In this document: positions 7,187 through 16,416 of the stretch, piece after piece
Layout: each line of letters opens with the position of its first letter
Numbering within the stretch: position 1 is the stretch's first letter
Source of the DNA: an uncultured Oscillospiraceae bacterium
Lineage (GTDB): Bacteria > Bacillota > Clostridia > Oscillospirales > Ruminococcaceae
Reading direction: 5' to 3'
Assembly (NCBI GenBank): GCA_910579175.1
Contig: CAJTTB010000002.1
Coordinates: forward strand, 62,001 to 126,000
Length of the DNA: 64,000 bases
The notes under the pieces: generated by a model
Told to the model about the DNA's origin: nothing
The model's database searches: none
What the model saw: the letters and a program-made list of their open reading frames with translations, nothing else
Made by a program: the position numbers and the translations under genes

Positions 7187-8317
7187 TCAGCCCACCTGTG
7201 CTGCAAAAGAAGCCATTGCTTGAGAAATTTTGATTTGCTGAGGACAAACTTTCTCACAACTTCTGCAACCAATACAAGCAGCAGGGCGTTTTTCTTCTGG
7301 CAATGCCATCAGTGCCATTGGCGCAATAAATCCACCCTTTGTAAAAGTATGTTCATTATAAAGCGCCAATAGACTGGGAATATCCAACTCCTTAGGGCAA
7401 TGACTAATACAATAACGACAGGTCGTACAAGGAAGTGTGTTGCCCAACATGCCCTCTGCAATCACAAGCAGTGTTTCCATCTCATTTTGAGAAAGTGGTC
7501 GGTCAGTTTCAAAGATTTCAATATTTTCCTTTAATTGGTCAAAATTAGACATTCCAGAAAGTGTCACACCAACGCTGGGAATGCTCTGTAAAAAGCGAAA
7601 TGCCCATGCTGGGATATCTTCATCAGGACGCAACCCTTTTAGCTTTTCTGTAGCTGCTTTTGGCAACTTTGCCAATTTACCGCCGCGCAATGGCTCCATA
7701 ACCCAGACAGGTATTTTATATTCGTCCAAAAGTTCTATCTTCGCTTTGGCATCTTGAAATGTCCAATCAACATAATTGAGCTGGACCTGACAAAATTCCA
7801 TAGCGCTACCATAGGCTTCTAAGAAACGCTTCATCACATCATAGCTGCCATGAACAGAAAATCCAAGATGTTTTATGCGACCATTTCTTTTCTGTTCCAA
7901 AAGATAAGAGAATATGCCATATTTCTCATCGTCCAAATAAGCACCAATATTCATCTCACATACATTGTGGAAAAGATAGAAATCAAAATAGGTTACCCCA
8001 CACTTTTGTAATTGTCTTTCAAAAATCTCCTGTACCTTTGGCATATTGGCAAGGTCATAACCAGGAAATTTGTCAGCAAGATAAAAGCATTCACGATCAT
8101 ATCTTTTTAGTGCTTCTCCAATCACAAGCTCTGAATTGCCATTATGATAACCCCATGCAGTATCATAGTAATTAATCCCATGTGCCATCGCATAGTCCAC
8201 CATTGTTCTAACAGCTTCCCTATCAATCTTACTGTCGTCGCCATCCAACACAGGCAGTCTCATAGCACCCATGCCCAATGCGGAAAGATGTAGGTCTTGA
8301 AAATCTTTATAAATCAT
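7187..8317 (-). CDS. aldo/keto reductase with C-terminal 4Fe-4S ferredoxin domain
   Basis: A 376-residue cytosolic oxidoreductase. The first 290 residues form an aldo/keto reductase barrel: G-M-G-A-M-R-L-P at the start, the Y-Y-D-T-A-W-G-Y-H catalytic Asp/Tyr region (about 52-60), a later K-H-L-G-F-S-V-H strand. The C-terminal 80 residues carry two cysteine clusters, Cys297/300/303/307 and Cys348/351/354/358, for one or two 4Fe-4S clusters. Such fusions are common in anaerobes, where electrons may come from ferredoxin as well as NAD(P)H. The physiological substrate is unknown. GGAGTATC precedes the ATG. It appears to be a single-gene transcript ending at the shared terminator. Confidence 0.9.
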   Translation of the reverse strand: MIYKDFQDLHLSALGMGAMRLPVLDGDDSKIDREAVRTMVDYAMAHGINYYDTAWGYHNGNSELVIGEALKRYDRECFYLADKFPGYDLANMPKVQEIFERQLQKCGVTYFDFYLFHNVCEMNIGAYLDDEKYGIFSYLLEQKRNGRIKHLGFSVHGSYDVMKRFLEAYGSAMEFCQVQLNYVDWTFQDAKAKIELLDEYKIPVWVMEPLRGGKLAKLPKAATEKLKGLRPDEDIPAWAFRFLQSIPSVGVTLSGMSNFDQLKENIEIFETDRPLSQNEMETLLVIAEGMLGNTLPCTTCRYCISHCPKELDIPSLLALYNEHTFTKGGFIAPMALMALPEEKRPAACIGCRSCEKVCPQQIKISQAMASFAAQVG

Positions 8318-8900
8318 TTTTGATACTCCTTTGCTTTTTTATTTTATAGATAAGATAATCAAAACAATCAATGTTTTTCACTCTGAGATAATAAATGTAA
8401 AAGTCTCTGTCTCCAATCAGAAAGAACATATTTTAACTTAGTATACTTCTACTTTTTATAAAACACAGATACTGCTGACTAGTATTTTCATCACAGCCAG
8501 TGTCAAGCGGATTCTAACCAAAAACACTTTGCCTATCCGATGTCTTTTGTATAGTCTCACTTTCTTATATCTTCATGATAAGATAAAAATTGTAAAATAG
8601 CAAATGCTTTATTTCTATACCATGTTATGCTTGAACAGAATAATATACGATTTCTGGAAGATATTGAAATAGAAATTCGGGCATTGCTGTATCATCTCTA
8701 TTTCTTGCCGTCAAAACGGTCTTAAAAAACACCGTTTGGAGCAACAACTTCTCGGATTTGCCTTTGATTATTTTTTAGCAGGGAATTAGAATAAAAAATA
8801 TCAAATTTTCGGCTCAATCGCAAAATCGCTGCTCAATGGACTAAAAAGCAGATGATACTTCCGTCTAAAATCAAGCAGACTATCCCACTATATCATATTA
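8318..8900. other. non-coding gap with possible gene relics
   Basis: Between the aldo/keto reductase gene and the rmuC terminator no convincing gene is present. On the minus strand, one frame from about 8773 to 8632 stays open for roughly 45 codons. It gives a protein-like stretch (for example T-A-R-N-R-D-D-T-A-M-P-E-F-L-F-Q-Y-L-P) without start codon or ribosome site. The segment 8801-8880 is also less AT-rich than typical spacers here. A decayed gene or a dispersed repeat are possible, but I cannot support either. Confidence 0.3.
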
Positions 8901-8935
8901 AAAACTGCCTATCTCCATTGGAAATAGACAGTTTT
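8901..8935 (-). terminator. terminator of rmuC
   Basis: A long stem with two mismatches (7 + 4 + 3 bp, loop ATT) is followed on the minus strand by five T. It lies about 150 bases past the rmuC stop codon. Confidence 0.7.
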
Positions 8936-9083
8936 CATAATTATAAAAGGGCTTAGATTATTTTACTAACATCAATAAAATACTTTATAATCTTAGTTGT
9001 AACCATATAAGGCAAATTTTTATCCTCCTTTTCAGAAAAACGCGCCTATTGCTCATTTTAAAAATTTTAGCAAAGATTCACAT

Positions 9084-10490
9084 TTATTCTTCCACTTCAT
9101 CTTCCAATTTCATTAGCAAAGAGGTTCTTTCTTCTGTCAATTCTTCTACACTACGCAAAGTACGATTAATTGCTCTCGTACGTCTACCAACAATTTCGGC
9201 GAGTGTTTTATCAGCAGTCTGAAGCTGTTTTTGAGCTTTATCAAGCATATCCCCAAATTTAATAAACTCTGACTTCACGGCACGAAGAGTATCCCATACT
9301 TCTTGTGACCGTTGCTCAATTGCAAGTGTCTTAAAACCCATTTGCAGAGATGAAAGAAAAGCAGAAAGAGTAGCCGCACCAACTATTGTAATCTTATATT
9401 TATCACGGAGTTCTTCAAATAATGCTGCGTTTTGAACAACTTCTGCATATAATCCTTCCGTCGGCAAAAACATCAACGCAAAATCTGTCGTCTTAGGGGG
9501 AACTATATATTTGTCATAAATCTCTTTTGCAAAAGCACGAATTTTGACCATAAGCGAACGCCTTGCCTCATCAATAGATTGTTTGTCCTCAGCATCCAAT
9601 AATCTGTTATAATCTTCAATCGGAAACTTACTATCAATGGGCAAAAATAGTGGTACATCGCCATTACCTGGCAGCTTTATAGCAAATTCTACTCGTTTAC
9701 CGTTTGCAATTTCTACATTCATTTCATATTGATTTGGCGCAAGAATATCAGCGAGTAGCTTTTCAAGACGAACCTCGCCATATGTACCTCGCTCTTTTAC
9801 ATTCGTGAGGGCGTTTTTCAACGATTTTGCGTCAGCAGCGAGAGCTTTCATCTCACCCAATCCTTCACCTACGCTTTCAAGTTGTTTGCTGACTAATTCA
9901 AAAGACTGAGAAAGACGCGTTTCAAGCGTTTTTTGCAATTTCTCATCTACTACGCCTTGCATTTGCACAAGCCGTTTTTCATTACTTTCTTGTAATTCTT
10001 TCATTTTATTTTCAAGAGTAGTATTAATCTTCTCAATATTCTCAGTGTTGGCACGTTGAACCGAAGAAAGACGACCATCGACCTGCTCACCAAATGTATG
10101 AAGTTGATTGTTCTGCTCTTCACGACTCTTTTGTAACGCACTTGTTACTGTTCTTCCAATCTGCTCATTACTTTCAGTACCAACTTTTTGAATAGTTGTC
10201 AATTTTGTCTCTATCTGTTGTTGAAATTCAACAAGTTGTCGGTTGATCTCATCACGGTTTGTTGACAATGCATCCTGAATACTCTTCTGGATAACACCAA
10301 AACGCTTAAATTGTTCTGTTGTATCACTTGCAATCTGTTTTTGCACACCATTACGTTGTTCCTCAGAGGTGTGTTTCAATAAGGATATTATTTCGCCAAT
10401 ATCAGACTTTTTACGTCCTATAATCTGCAATATAATAAGCACTAAAAGCAGAACAACAATTACAATACCTAAAATCTCTGATAATCCCAT
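9084..10490 (-). CDS. rmuC: DNA recombination protein RmuC family
   Basis: A 468-residue protein with one N-terminal membrane helix (residues 6-25), a long coiled coil rich in E/Q/K (about 30-215) and the RmuC nuclease-like core. Core signatures include K-E-R-G-T-Y-G-E-V-R-L-E-K-L-L (about 227-241), F-L-P-I-D-S-K-F-P (about 278-286) and F-L-P-T-E-G-L-Y-A-E-V (about 335-345). In E. coli RmuC limits inversions at short inverted repeats. The exact activity is unproven. AGGAG precedes the ATG by 9 bases. It is flanked by short gaps and its own terminator, so it is probably monocistronic. Confidence 0.92.
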   Translation of the reverse strand: MGLSEILGIVIVVLLLVLIILQIIGRKKSDIGEIISLLKHTSEEQRNGVQKQIASDTTEQFKRFGVIQKSIQDALSTNRDEINRQLVEFQQQIETKLTTIQKVGTESNEQIGRTVTSALQKSREEQNNQLHTFGEQVDGRLSSVQRANTENIEKINTTLENKMKELQESNEKRLVQMQGVVDEKLQKTLETRLSQSFELVSKQLESVGEGLGEMKALAADAKSLKNALTNVKERGTYGEVRLEKLLADILAPNQYEMNVEIANGKRVEFAIKLPGNGDVPLFLPIDSKFPIEDYNRLLDAEDKQSIDEARRSLMVKIRAFAKEIYDKYIVPPKTTDFALMFLPTEGLYAEVVQNAALFEELRDKYKITIVGAATLSAFLSSLQMGFKTLAIEQRSQEVWDTLRAVKSEFIKFGDMLDKAQKQLQTADKTLAEIVGRRTRAINRTLRSVEELTEERTSLLMKLEDEVEE

Positions 10491-10594
10491 TTATCATTTC
10501 TCCTATTTGATATTTTTATACTATACTAAATTTAGTTATATATTTATAGTTTTATCTTAAATGGGTATTCAACTGCAAAAAAGAAGATTTTTAT

Positions 10595-13060
10595 TTACTT
10601 CTCATCTTTCTGATTTAATTTTTGCATAATACTTTGAAGATAAGCGTCCTGCACTTTCATATAACCCTGATAAGGTAATCTCTGATTGGTCCTGATAGAT
10701 GTCACTTTATAACTATCAGGATATTTCTTTCTCAATCTATCCATGATCCACAGATACACAAGCAGTCCACAAAGAGCGACAAGACTTATTATAATTCCAG
10801 CCTTTAGCCCTGGTGTCTGATAATAAAATACAATTTCATTGTCCCCTGCTGGAGCAAGTACCGCCATAAAACCGACATTAGAGCGGATAATCTCCACAGG
10901 TTCTCCATTGACTTTCGCACTCCAACCCTCTTCATATGGGACAGAATAAAATACTAAATTTTCCCGCTCCAACTCAATCTTAGAAGTAAAACCTTGACTG
11001 TCATAAGTAAAGTCATACCCACTGGATGCATTTCGTTCTAAACAGTTTTGAAAATACTCCTGCTCATTGAATAAGAGGGGCTCTTGTACTGGAAGAGTGG
11101 GTAAAATATCAGAAAAGCGCTCTATATCTTCATCAGATAGACACATCGCTTTCATCAACAATTTATCTCGGTTGCTCTCTGCATAGGTTTCATATTCTGT
11201 TACACTGATAGCGTAATCATAGGTAAAACCCATTGGTACAAAGTACTGATTTTCATATATTTGATAATTATTTTGTACACCGATACTCTCAAACCCAGGC
11301 AAATAGGGTTGCTCTTGTTCACTTGTACGACACAATAAATATTTTACACTAGTCAATCCTCGCAAAGCATAAACGCTGGTTTCTGGACGAGAGGCGACAT
11401 TTCTTTCTACGCCAATACTCTGATAGAATTCCATAATAGAAGGCGGCACCACCGAATGAAAACACTGAATGGTTGGAAGTCCCCAATACATTGGCATATT
11501 GTCTAGTGCTTTATCTTCATCTACACGATAAAATTCATTTTGTTCCAAATCCAAGGTATTGTGAAGCCCTTCATCTACAATCAATTCATAAATATCACTA
11601 CTTGAATTGCTTTTTCCACTGCCAATTATGGTAATCGAATAGATGACAATCATCAGACACAACATACTCATTGTTCTGCGCATAAATACTTTGGAATTGC
11701 GCAGATAATAATTTAAAACTGTTACACAAAGCAATGAAATGACTGCAATTACAATATATCCCCAGAATCGCTCTGGATATGGAGGAATAGAAAACCATTT
11801 AAGTACTTCTTCGCTGCTGTCATTTTCCTTTACCTTAGATGGAAGAATCCCAATTAAGGAAAAAGCAGCAATACAAATCCCAGAGACTTTTATTCCAAAA
11901 GACAAATCGATTTCTTCATCTTCCAATACCAAACAGGTTGCCAATGCCATCATCAACGTTGGCATATAAAACCAACGCGCATAATAACTGGAATTAAATG
12001 CATAAAAAGCACTGTTTAAAATAGGAACCATTGCCATTAGCCCACTGAGTAACAACAATCGTTTTAACCAATGCCCCTTTTTACTCTTTAAAAACACAAT
12101 GACACCAGTCATACCAAACAATGGCAAGTACGCCGATACAGAAGACCATTTCGCATTGGAATCGGGAAAGAAATTGGGTCTTGCTGGAATATCTGGCGGA
12201 AAGAATAAACTCTGCAAAATGAGCCCATATCTTTGTTCATTGCGATACATCAACATATCCATACCAGTATAAAAATTGCTGATGCGATTATTTTGCGTAA
12301 TCGCTAAAATGGAAGGCAATAATAAACAGGAAGATAACAATAAACCAATAACAGCCTCCAAAGCCAATATCAAAAATTTGATGGGTGTAATTTTAAAATC
12401 CTTTGAGAAACACCGCAGTATAAAATAAATAATAACAAAAACAACCTGTCCAACAAAAAAGAAATAATTCACTGTTGCTGCCAAAAACACAGTTAGAGCA
12501 AACCACCCACGTCTGTTGTTGACCACACTTTCTTCCAATGCCACCAATAACAGTGGAAATACGATAACTGCTTCATGAAAATGGTTAAAAAAGATATTGT
12601 AAATATTAAATCCACAAAAGGCATACATCATGGCGCCCAACATCGCAAAATGATTGGTAGCAGTAAATCGTTTGATGAATGCAAAACCAGTTACTCCTGC
12701 ACAAGCAGTCTTTAAAATCAATAAGGGAGCCATCAAAAATGGAACAAACTCGGTTGGAAATAACAACGTCAACCAAAAAAATGGACTTCCCAACAGATAA
12801 AATGAATAAGAGCCAATAAAGTTAGCGCCTAAATCTGTGTTCCAATTCCAAAAAATATTTCCATCTTTTATCGCTTGATTTGCCAATTTATAAAATGGGA
12901 TCTGCTGTACATTAAAATCACCATAGTATAAAAAATATCCCTTATCCAAAATCAAAAAAGGCAAAAATATGACTGCCCCTATGATTAGACAAAGTACAAA
13001 TACCTTTGTATAATCATTTACAATATGAACATTCCATCTTTTCCCTTTTATCAACGACAT
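10595..13060 (-). CDS. YfhO family multi-spanning membrane glycosyltransferase-like protein
   Basis: An 821-residue membrane protein. It has about a dozen hydrophobic helices in the first 480 residues, an extracytoplasmic domain of roughly 300 residues, then a final helix near 770 and a basic tail. The early F-L-I-L-D-K-G-Y-F-L-Y-Y-G-D-F-N loop with its acidic residue and the late Y-E-E-G-W-S-A-K-V-N-G-E motif are typical of YfhO, a GT-C-like family implicated in glycosylating lipoteichoic acid or other wall polymers in Firmicutes. The ATG at 13060 follows AGAGAGGAAGTG, so I prefer it to one 7 codons upstream. The divergent neighbour is a sugar-phosphate transferase, consistent with an envelope glycan role, but acceptor and sugar are unknown. 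Confidence 0.85.
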   Translation of the reverse strand: MSLIKGKRWNVHIVNDYTKVFVLCLIIGAVIFLPFLILDKGYFLYYGDFNVQQIPFYKLANQAIKDGNIFWNWNTDLGANFIGSYSFYLLGSPFFWLTLLFPTEFVPFLMAPLLILKTACAGVTGFAFIKRFTATNHFAMLGAMMYAFCGFNIYNIFFNHFHEAVIVFPLLLVALEESVVNNRRGWFALTVFLAATVNYFFFVGQVVFVIIYFILRCFSKDFKITPIKFLILALEAVIGLLLSSCLLLPSILAITQNNRISNFYTGMDMLMYRNEQRYGLILQSLFFPPDIPARPNFFPDSNAKWSSVSAYLPLFGMTGVIVFLKSKKGHWLKRLLLLSGLMAMVPILNSAFYAFNSSYYARWFYMPTLMMALATCLVLEDEEIDLSFGIKVSGICIAAFSLIGILPSKVKENDSSEEVLKWFSIPPYPERFWGYIVIAVISLLCVTVLNYYLRNSKVFMRRTMSMLCLMIVIYSITIIGSGKSNSSSDIYELIVDEGLHNTLDLEQNEFYRVDEDKALDNMPMYWGLPTIQCFHSVVPPSIMEFYQSIGVERNVASRPETSVYALRGLTSVKYLLCRTSEQEQPYLPGFESIGVQNNYQIYENQYFVPMGFTYDYAISVTEYETYAESNRDKLLMKAMCLSDEDIERFSDILPTLPVQEPLLFNEQEYFQNCLERNASSGYDFTYDSQGFTSKIELERENLVFYSVPYEEGWSAKVNGEPVEIIRSNVGFMAVLAPAGDNEIVFYYQTPGLKAGIIISLVALCGLLVYLWIMDRLRKKYPDSYKVTSIRTNQRLPYQGYMKVQDAYLQSIMQKLNQKDEK

Positions 13061-13402
13061 AAAACACTTCCTCTCTAACATATCGTTTCTATCATTCTAT
13101 CACAATAGAATCTATTTCGATACCATTGACAAAATACAATCTCAACAGAAAGATCTCCCACAAATTGCAATTTTAACAGTACATTCAGATGTTTCATTGG
13201 TATTTCCAAAATATAGATAAAATTATTATAACATAACAATCAAAAAATAGATAGTAAATTTCAAAAATCAAATAATTCCATCATCTATTTTTAAGTAAAA
13301 TCACATAAATAGAAAACATATCTATAAGCATAAAAAGTAACATTGATCTCTCTATTATCAAATATTCTCGATTTCATTCCTATAAAGTTTCAAATCATAC
13401 CC
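13061..13402. other. AT-rich divergent intergenic region
   Basis: About 340 bases between the start of the YfhO gene and the sugar transferase promoter. They are AT-rich with no recognisable RNA gene or open frame. It must hold the YfhO promoter, but I cannot single out one convincing -35/-10 pair. Confidence 0.5.
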
Positions 13403-13432
13403 TTGAAAGACCGATTGCAGATATGTTATAAT
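13403..13432 (+). promoter_or_regulatory. promoter of the sugar transferase gene
   Basis: TTGAAA (13403-13408) and TATAAT (13427-13432) are separated by 18 bp. The untranslated leader to the TTG start at 13571 is about 130 bases. It contains no structure I recognise. Confidence 0.65.
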
Positions 13433-13570
13433 ATGGTTCAGTTTATAAAAGGCAACATTGCTGTGATGAATATTTGTCAATACAGGCACAAAATAACTTT
13501 TTGTCGTCCGGTTTTTTCCTGATAGATTTATGACTTTATTTTGTATATTGCTTTAACTGGAGGTTTTGTT

Positions 13571-14971
13571 TTGAAAAGCTCTATCAAAAAATTTGAAAAG
13601 ACGCTTGTCTTTCTATTAAAAGCCCTGTTGTTTTTATGTTTATTCGCATTATTTTTCTTGTTATTCTCCATTGAAAACTGGCAACTTCTAAGTCTTTCCA
13701 GAACAGCAGGTGTCACCATGGTAACATTCGTTGTATTAGAAATTAGCTTGATGTCCGTTTATGGAGGATATGCAATCGGAAAACAAAAAAGCAAACCCAT
13801 TATGCACAATATGGTATTGGCCACTGTTATCACAGATTTGGTCACACATCTTCAACTCAGTATTATGAATACCAACCAACAAAATGGATTAACCTTTAAA
13901 TTTGCTGATCCTCAGATGTTGATTGTATGCATTATTTTACAGATTGTTGTGATTATCCTGTTCACTTATGGAGGAAACTATCTTTATTTTAAACTCAATC
14001 CTCCAGAAAATTGTTGTATCATCACTTCTTCTCAGTTTAGTTTAGATACCATTCTGCCCAAAATACAAAAATACCGCAGGCAATATCATATTGTTGACAT
14101 CATCAATTATCAAGACAAAGAAGTACTAGATTATATTTTAAAGAATGATACTATTTTTTTATATGATATTCCAGTTGTCGACAGAACACATTTGATTGAA
14201 TTCTGTTATGATAATCTAAAAAATATTTACTACAATCCCGAATTAAATGATGTTGTTGCCATCAATGCTAAAAATATGATACTAGATGATAAAACGATGA
14301 TATGTTCTTTGGTCAAGGAACTTTCCTTTGAACAGCGCTTTATTAAGAGAACAATGGACATTGTTTTATCCTTAGTCGCACTTATCATTACATTTCCCCT
14401 GATGATCGGTTGTGCAATCGCCATCAAATTAGAAGATCACGGACCTGTTATCTTCACCCAAAAAAGGGCAACCAAAGACGGTAAAGTTTTTCAAGTTTAT
14501 AAATTTAGAACGATGAAGGTTCATGATGAATCCATTCCACAATCTTCAGCTACAGAACATGATGACCGCATTACAAAAGTTGGTGCACAACTCAGGCGAT
14601 TTCGCGTCGATGAACTTCCTCAAATTTTTAATATCCTAAAGGGAGAAATGAGCATTGTTGGTCCCCGTCCAGAAATGCTTGAAAACGTCTACCGATATAC
14701 AGAAGAACTTCCAGAATTCCGTTATCGATTGCGGGTAAAAGCTGGATTGACTGGACTTGCACAAATTGTTGGAAAATACAATACTCCTCCCAAAGACAAA
14801 TTGGTTTTGGATTTAATGTACATTGAAAAATATAGTATTTGGCAAGATGTGAAATTGATTTTTCAGACATTATTGGTATTTTTAAAATCTGGTGACAGCA
14901 CAGAGGGCTTTACAGAGCCCAATATTGTTAAATTTCAAAAACACGATTCCAAAAATAAAGCGCAAAAATAA
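13571..14971 (+). CDS. undecaprenyl-phosphate sugar-phosphate transferase (bacterial sugar transferase family)
   Basis: A 466-residue membrane enzyme that would transfer a sugar-1-phosphate from a nucleotide sugar to polyprenyl phosphate, the first step of a surface glycan. About four N-terminal helices (to about residue 145) are followed by a soluble nucleotide-sugar-independent domain. A fifth helix comes next (D-I-V-L-S-L-V-A-L-I, about 265), then the catalytic core: G-P-V-I-F-T-Q-K-R (about 292-300), K-F-R-T-M (about 314), R-V-D-E-L-P-Q-I-F-N (about 349-358) and M-S-I-V-G-P-R-P-E. The start is TTG at 13571, seven bases after a perfect GGAGG. An ATG at 13541 has no ribosome site. No glycan cluster follows, so its product is unknown. 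Confidence 0.9.
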   Translation: MKSSIKKFEKTLVFLLKALLFLCLFALFFLLFSIENWQLLSLSRTAGVTMVTFVVLEISLMSVYGGYAIGKQKSKPIMHNMVLATVITDLVTHLQLSIMNTNQQNGLTFKFADPQMLIVCIILQIVVIILFTYGGNYLYFKLNPPENCCIITSSQFSLDTILPKIQKYRRQYHIVDIINYQDKEVLDYILKNDTIFLYDIPVVDRTHLIEFCYDNLKNIYYNPELNDVVAINAKNMILDDKTMICSLVKELSFEQRFIKRTMDIVLSLVALIITFPLMIGCAIAIKLEDHGPVIFTQKRATKDGKVFQVYKFRTMKVHDESIPQSSATEHDDRITKVGAQLRRFRVDELPQIFNILKGEMSIVGPRPEMLENVYRYTEELPEFRYRLRVKAGLTGLAQIVGKYNTPPKDKLVLDLMYIEKYSIWQDVKLIFQTLLVFLKSGDSTEGFTEPNIVKFQKHDSKNKAQK

Positions 14972-15064
14972 TATTCAATCATGGATATATCGGATAAAAA
15001 ACTTGGTGGTTTACCTCCAAGTAATTGATATCAATCTGATTTTTATAACAAGGGAGGAAGTATT

Positions 15065-16291
15065 ATGGTAGTACAAAAAATAGACAAGTCAACACTTACA
15101 CAGGCACTAACCATAAGTGCCATCAGTTTTAATTGGAATTTTAATCCACACACGTTTGATGTAGAAGAATCCATACAACAAAAGGAAAACAGTCCCAATT
15201 CACCCTCTGAACAATATTGGAAAGAACAGTGGGTTTGCTTAGAAGATGAAAAAGTTATTGGTTGTGTTGGTGCCTTTCCCTATCCTGTATATTTTGACGG
15301 TCATGTTGTCAATATGTCTGGAATTGGCGGAGTTTGTACATTGCCAGAATATCGTCGCCAAGGTGTGATTCGCAAATGTTTTGAAACAATCTTTCCCTAT
15401 ATGAAAGACCAAAAACAACTCTTTTCTGTACTTTATCCATTTTATATTGATTATTATCGTCAATTTGGATATGAACTGTTTGGAAAAATCACTACATTTG
15501 AAACTCCGTTAAAAGACATTCCAAAAGTCCCTGTTACGGGAACCATCCTTTCTTACACAGAATCAAGATTGAAAGATATCGAACAAATCTACATACAATT
15601 TGCTTCTCAGTATAACCTTGCAGTCCAGCGCCGAACAGTTGACTGGAAACGCCTTACCAATCTCAACCCACCTGAACAACAGATTTTCGGTTATGTATAC
15701 TATGATAATCAAAAAACACCAAAAGGATATGTTTTTTTCCACAAAGAAATTGAGCAAAATGAAGCCATTATGGTTTGTTCTCAGACATTTCGTCCATATG
15801 AATTTTGCTTTACAGACCAAGAAAGCTTCTTGCAATTGCTTCAATTTTTGCAAAACTTCCATAACTACTATCAAAAACTGCGTTTTCAAACACCAGAATC
15901 AATTGATGTCAGTTATTTGTTTCCAAATGGTATTTCTGAAAAGCATTCTACTCCTGTGATGCTTCGTGCAATTGATGTGGAAGAAATTTTTAAAATTGCC
16001 AAATATCAGGGCTCTGGAAAAGCTTTTATTGAGATTCAAGACCAACAAATTCCAGACAATTGCGGCACTTGGGAAGTCTGTTTTGAAAATGGAAGTGCTG
16101 TGACAGTCTTACGCCACCAAGATAAACCCGCTGATATTCGCTTGAGCATTGGAGCATTTTCTTCCCTGATTGTGGGAACCCACGACCTTTGTGAAATCGA
16201 ATATCTCAAGGGGGTAACGTTGTTACAAAATCATTCTGATCTCTCTAAAGTATTTTATCGCAAGAAAAATTGGATAGGAGACTTCTTCTAA
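15065..16291 (+). CDS. Eis-like GNAT N-acetyltransferase with SCP2-type C-terminal domain
   Basis: A 408-residue protein of the Eis/enhanced-intracellular-survival layout: two tandem GNAT folds and a sterol-carrier-like C-terminal domain. The acetyl-CoA-binding motif is visible as C-T-L-P-E-Y-R-R-Q-G-V-I-R-K (about residues 91-104). The partner motif Y-P-F-Y-I-D-Y-Y-R-Q-F-G-Y-E (about 124-137) is the conserved family block. Members acetylate amines, sometimes aminoglycosides, but the substrate here is unknown and resistance should not be assumed. AGGGAGG precedes the ATG. It follows the sugar transferase by 93 bases and ends at a strong terminator. Confidence 0.85.
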   Translation: MVVQKIDKSTLTQALTISAISFNWNFNPHTFDVEESIQQKENSPNSPSEQYWKEQWVCLEDEKVIGCVGAFPYPVYFDGHVVNMSGIGGVCTLPEYRRQGVIRKCFETIFPYMKDQKQLFSVLYPFYIDYYRQFGYELFGKITTFETPLKDIPKVPVTGTILSYTESRLKDIEQIYIQFASQYNLAVQRRTVDWKRLTNLNPPEQQIFGYVYYDNQKTPKGYVFFHKEIEQNEAIMVCSQTFRPYEFCFTDQESFLQLLQFLQNFHNYYQKLRFQTPESIDVSYLFPNGISEKHSTPVMLRAIDVEEIFKIAKYQGSGKAFIEIQDQQIPDNCGTWEVCFENGSAVTVLRHQDKPADIRLSIGAFSSLIVGTHDLCEIEYLKGVTLLQNHSDLSKVFYRKKNWIGDFF

Positions 16292-16314
16292 TTTTTTCCC
16301 AATGATATATTATG

Positions 16315-16352
16315 AAAAAGCAGTAAATCAAAAAAAGATTTACTGCTTTTTA
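16315..16352. terminator. bidirectional terminator between the Eis-like gene and the pur operon
   Basis: A 15-bp A-T-rich stem (AAAAAGCAGTAAATC with its complement) and a loop of seven bases, with T tracts on both strands. It ends both the acetyltransferase transcript and the purine operon. Confidence 0.85.
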
Positions 16353-16416
16353 AATTCCTGCTCAACAACCAGTTTTTATGATATGCAACTATTTCATTAA
16401 CTCATATTTATAGATT

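Noticed and set aside
7031..7372. 113-codon ORF crossing the tRNA and terminator
   Set aside because: It overlaps tRNA-Pro, a terminator and the antisense of the reductase gene. A chance frame.
8627..8725. 32-codon ORF on the plus strand
   Set aside because: No ribosome binding site, and it is antisense to another open stretch. Too short to support.
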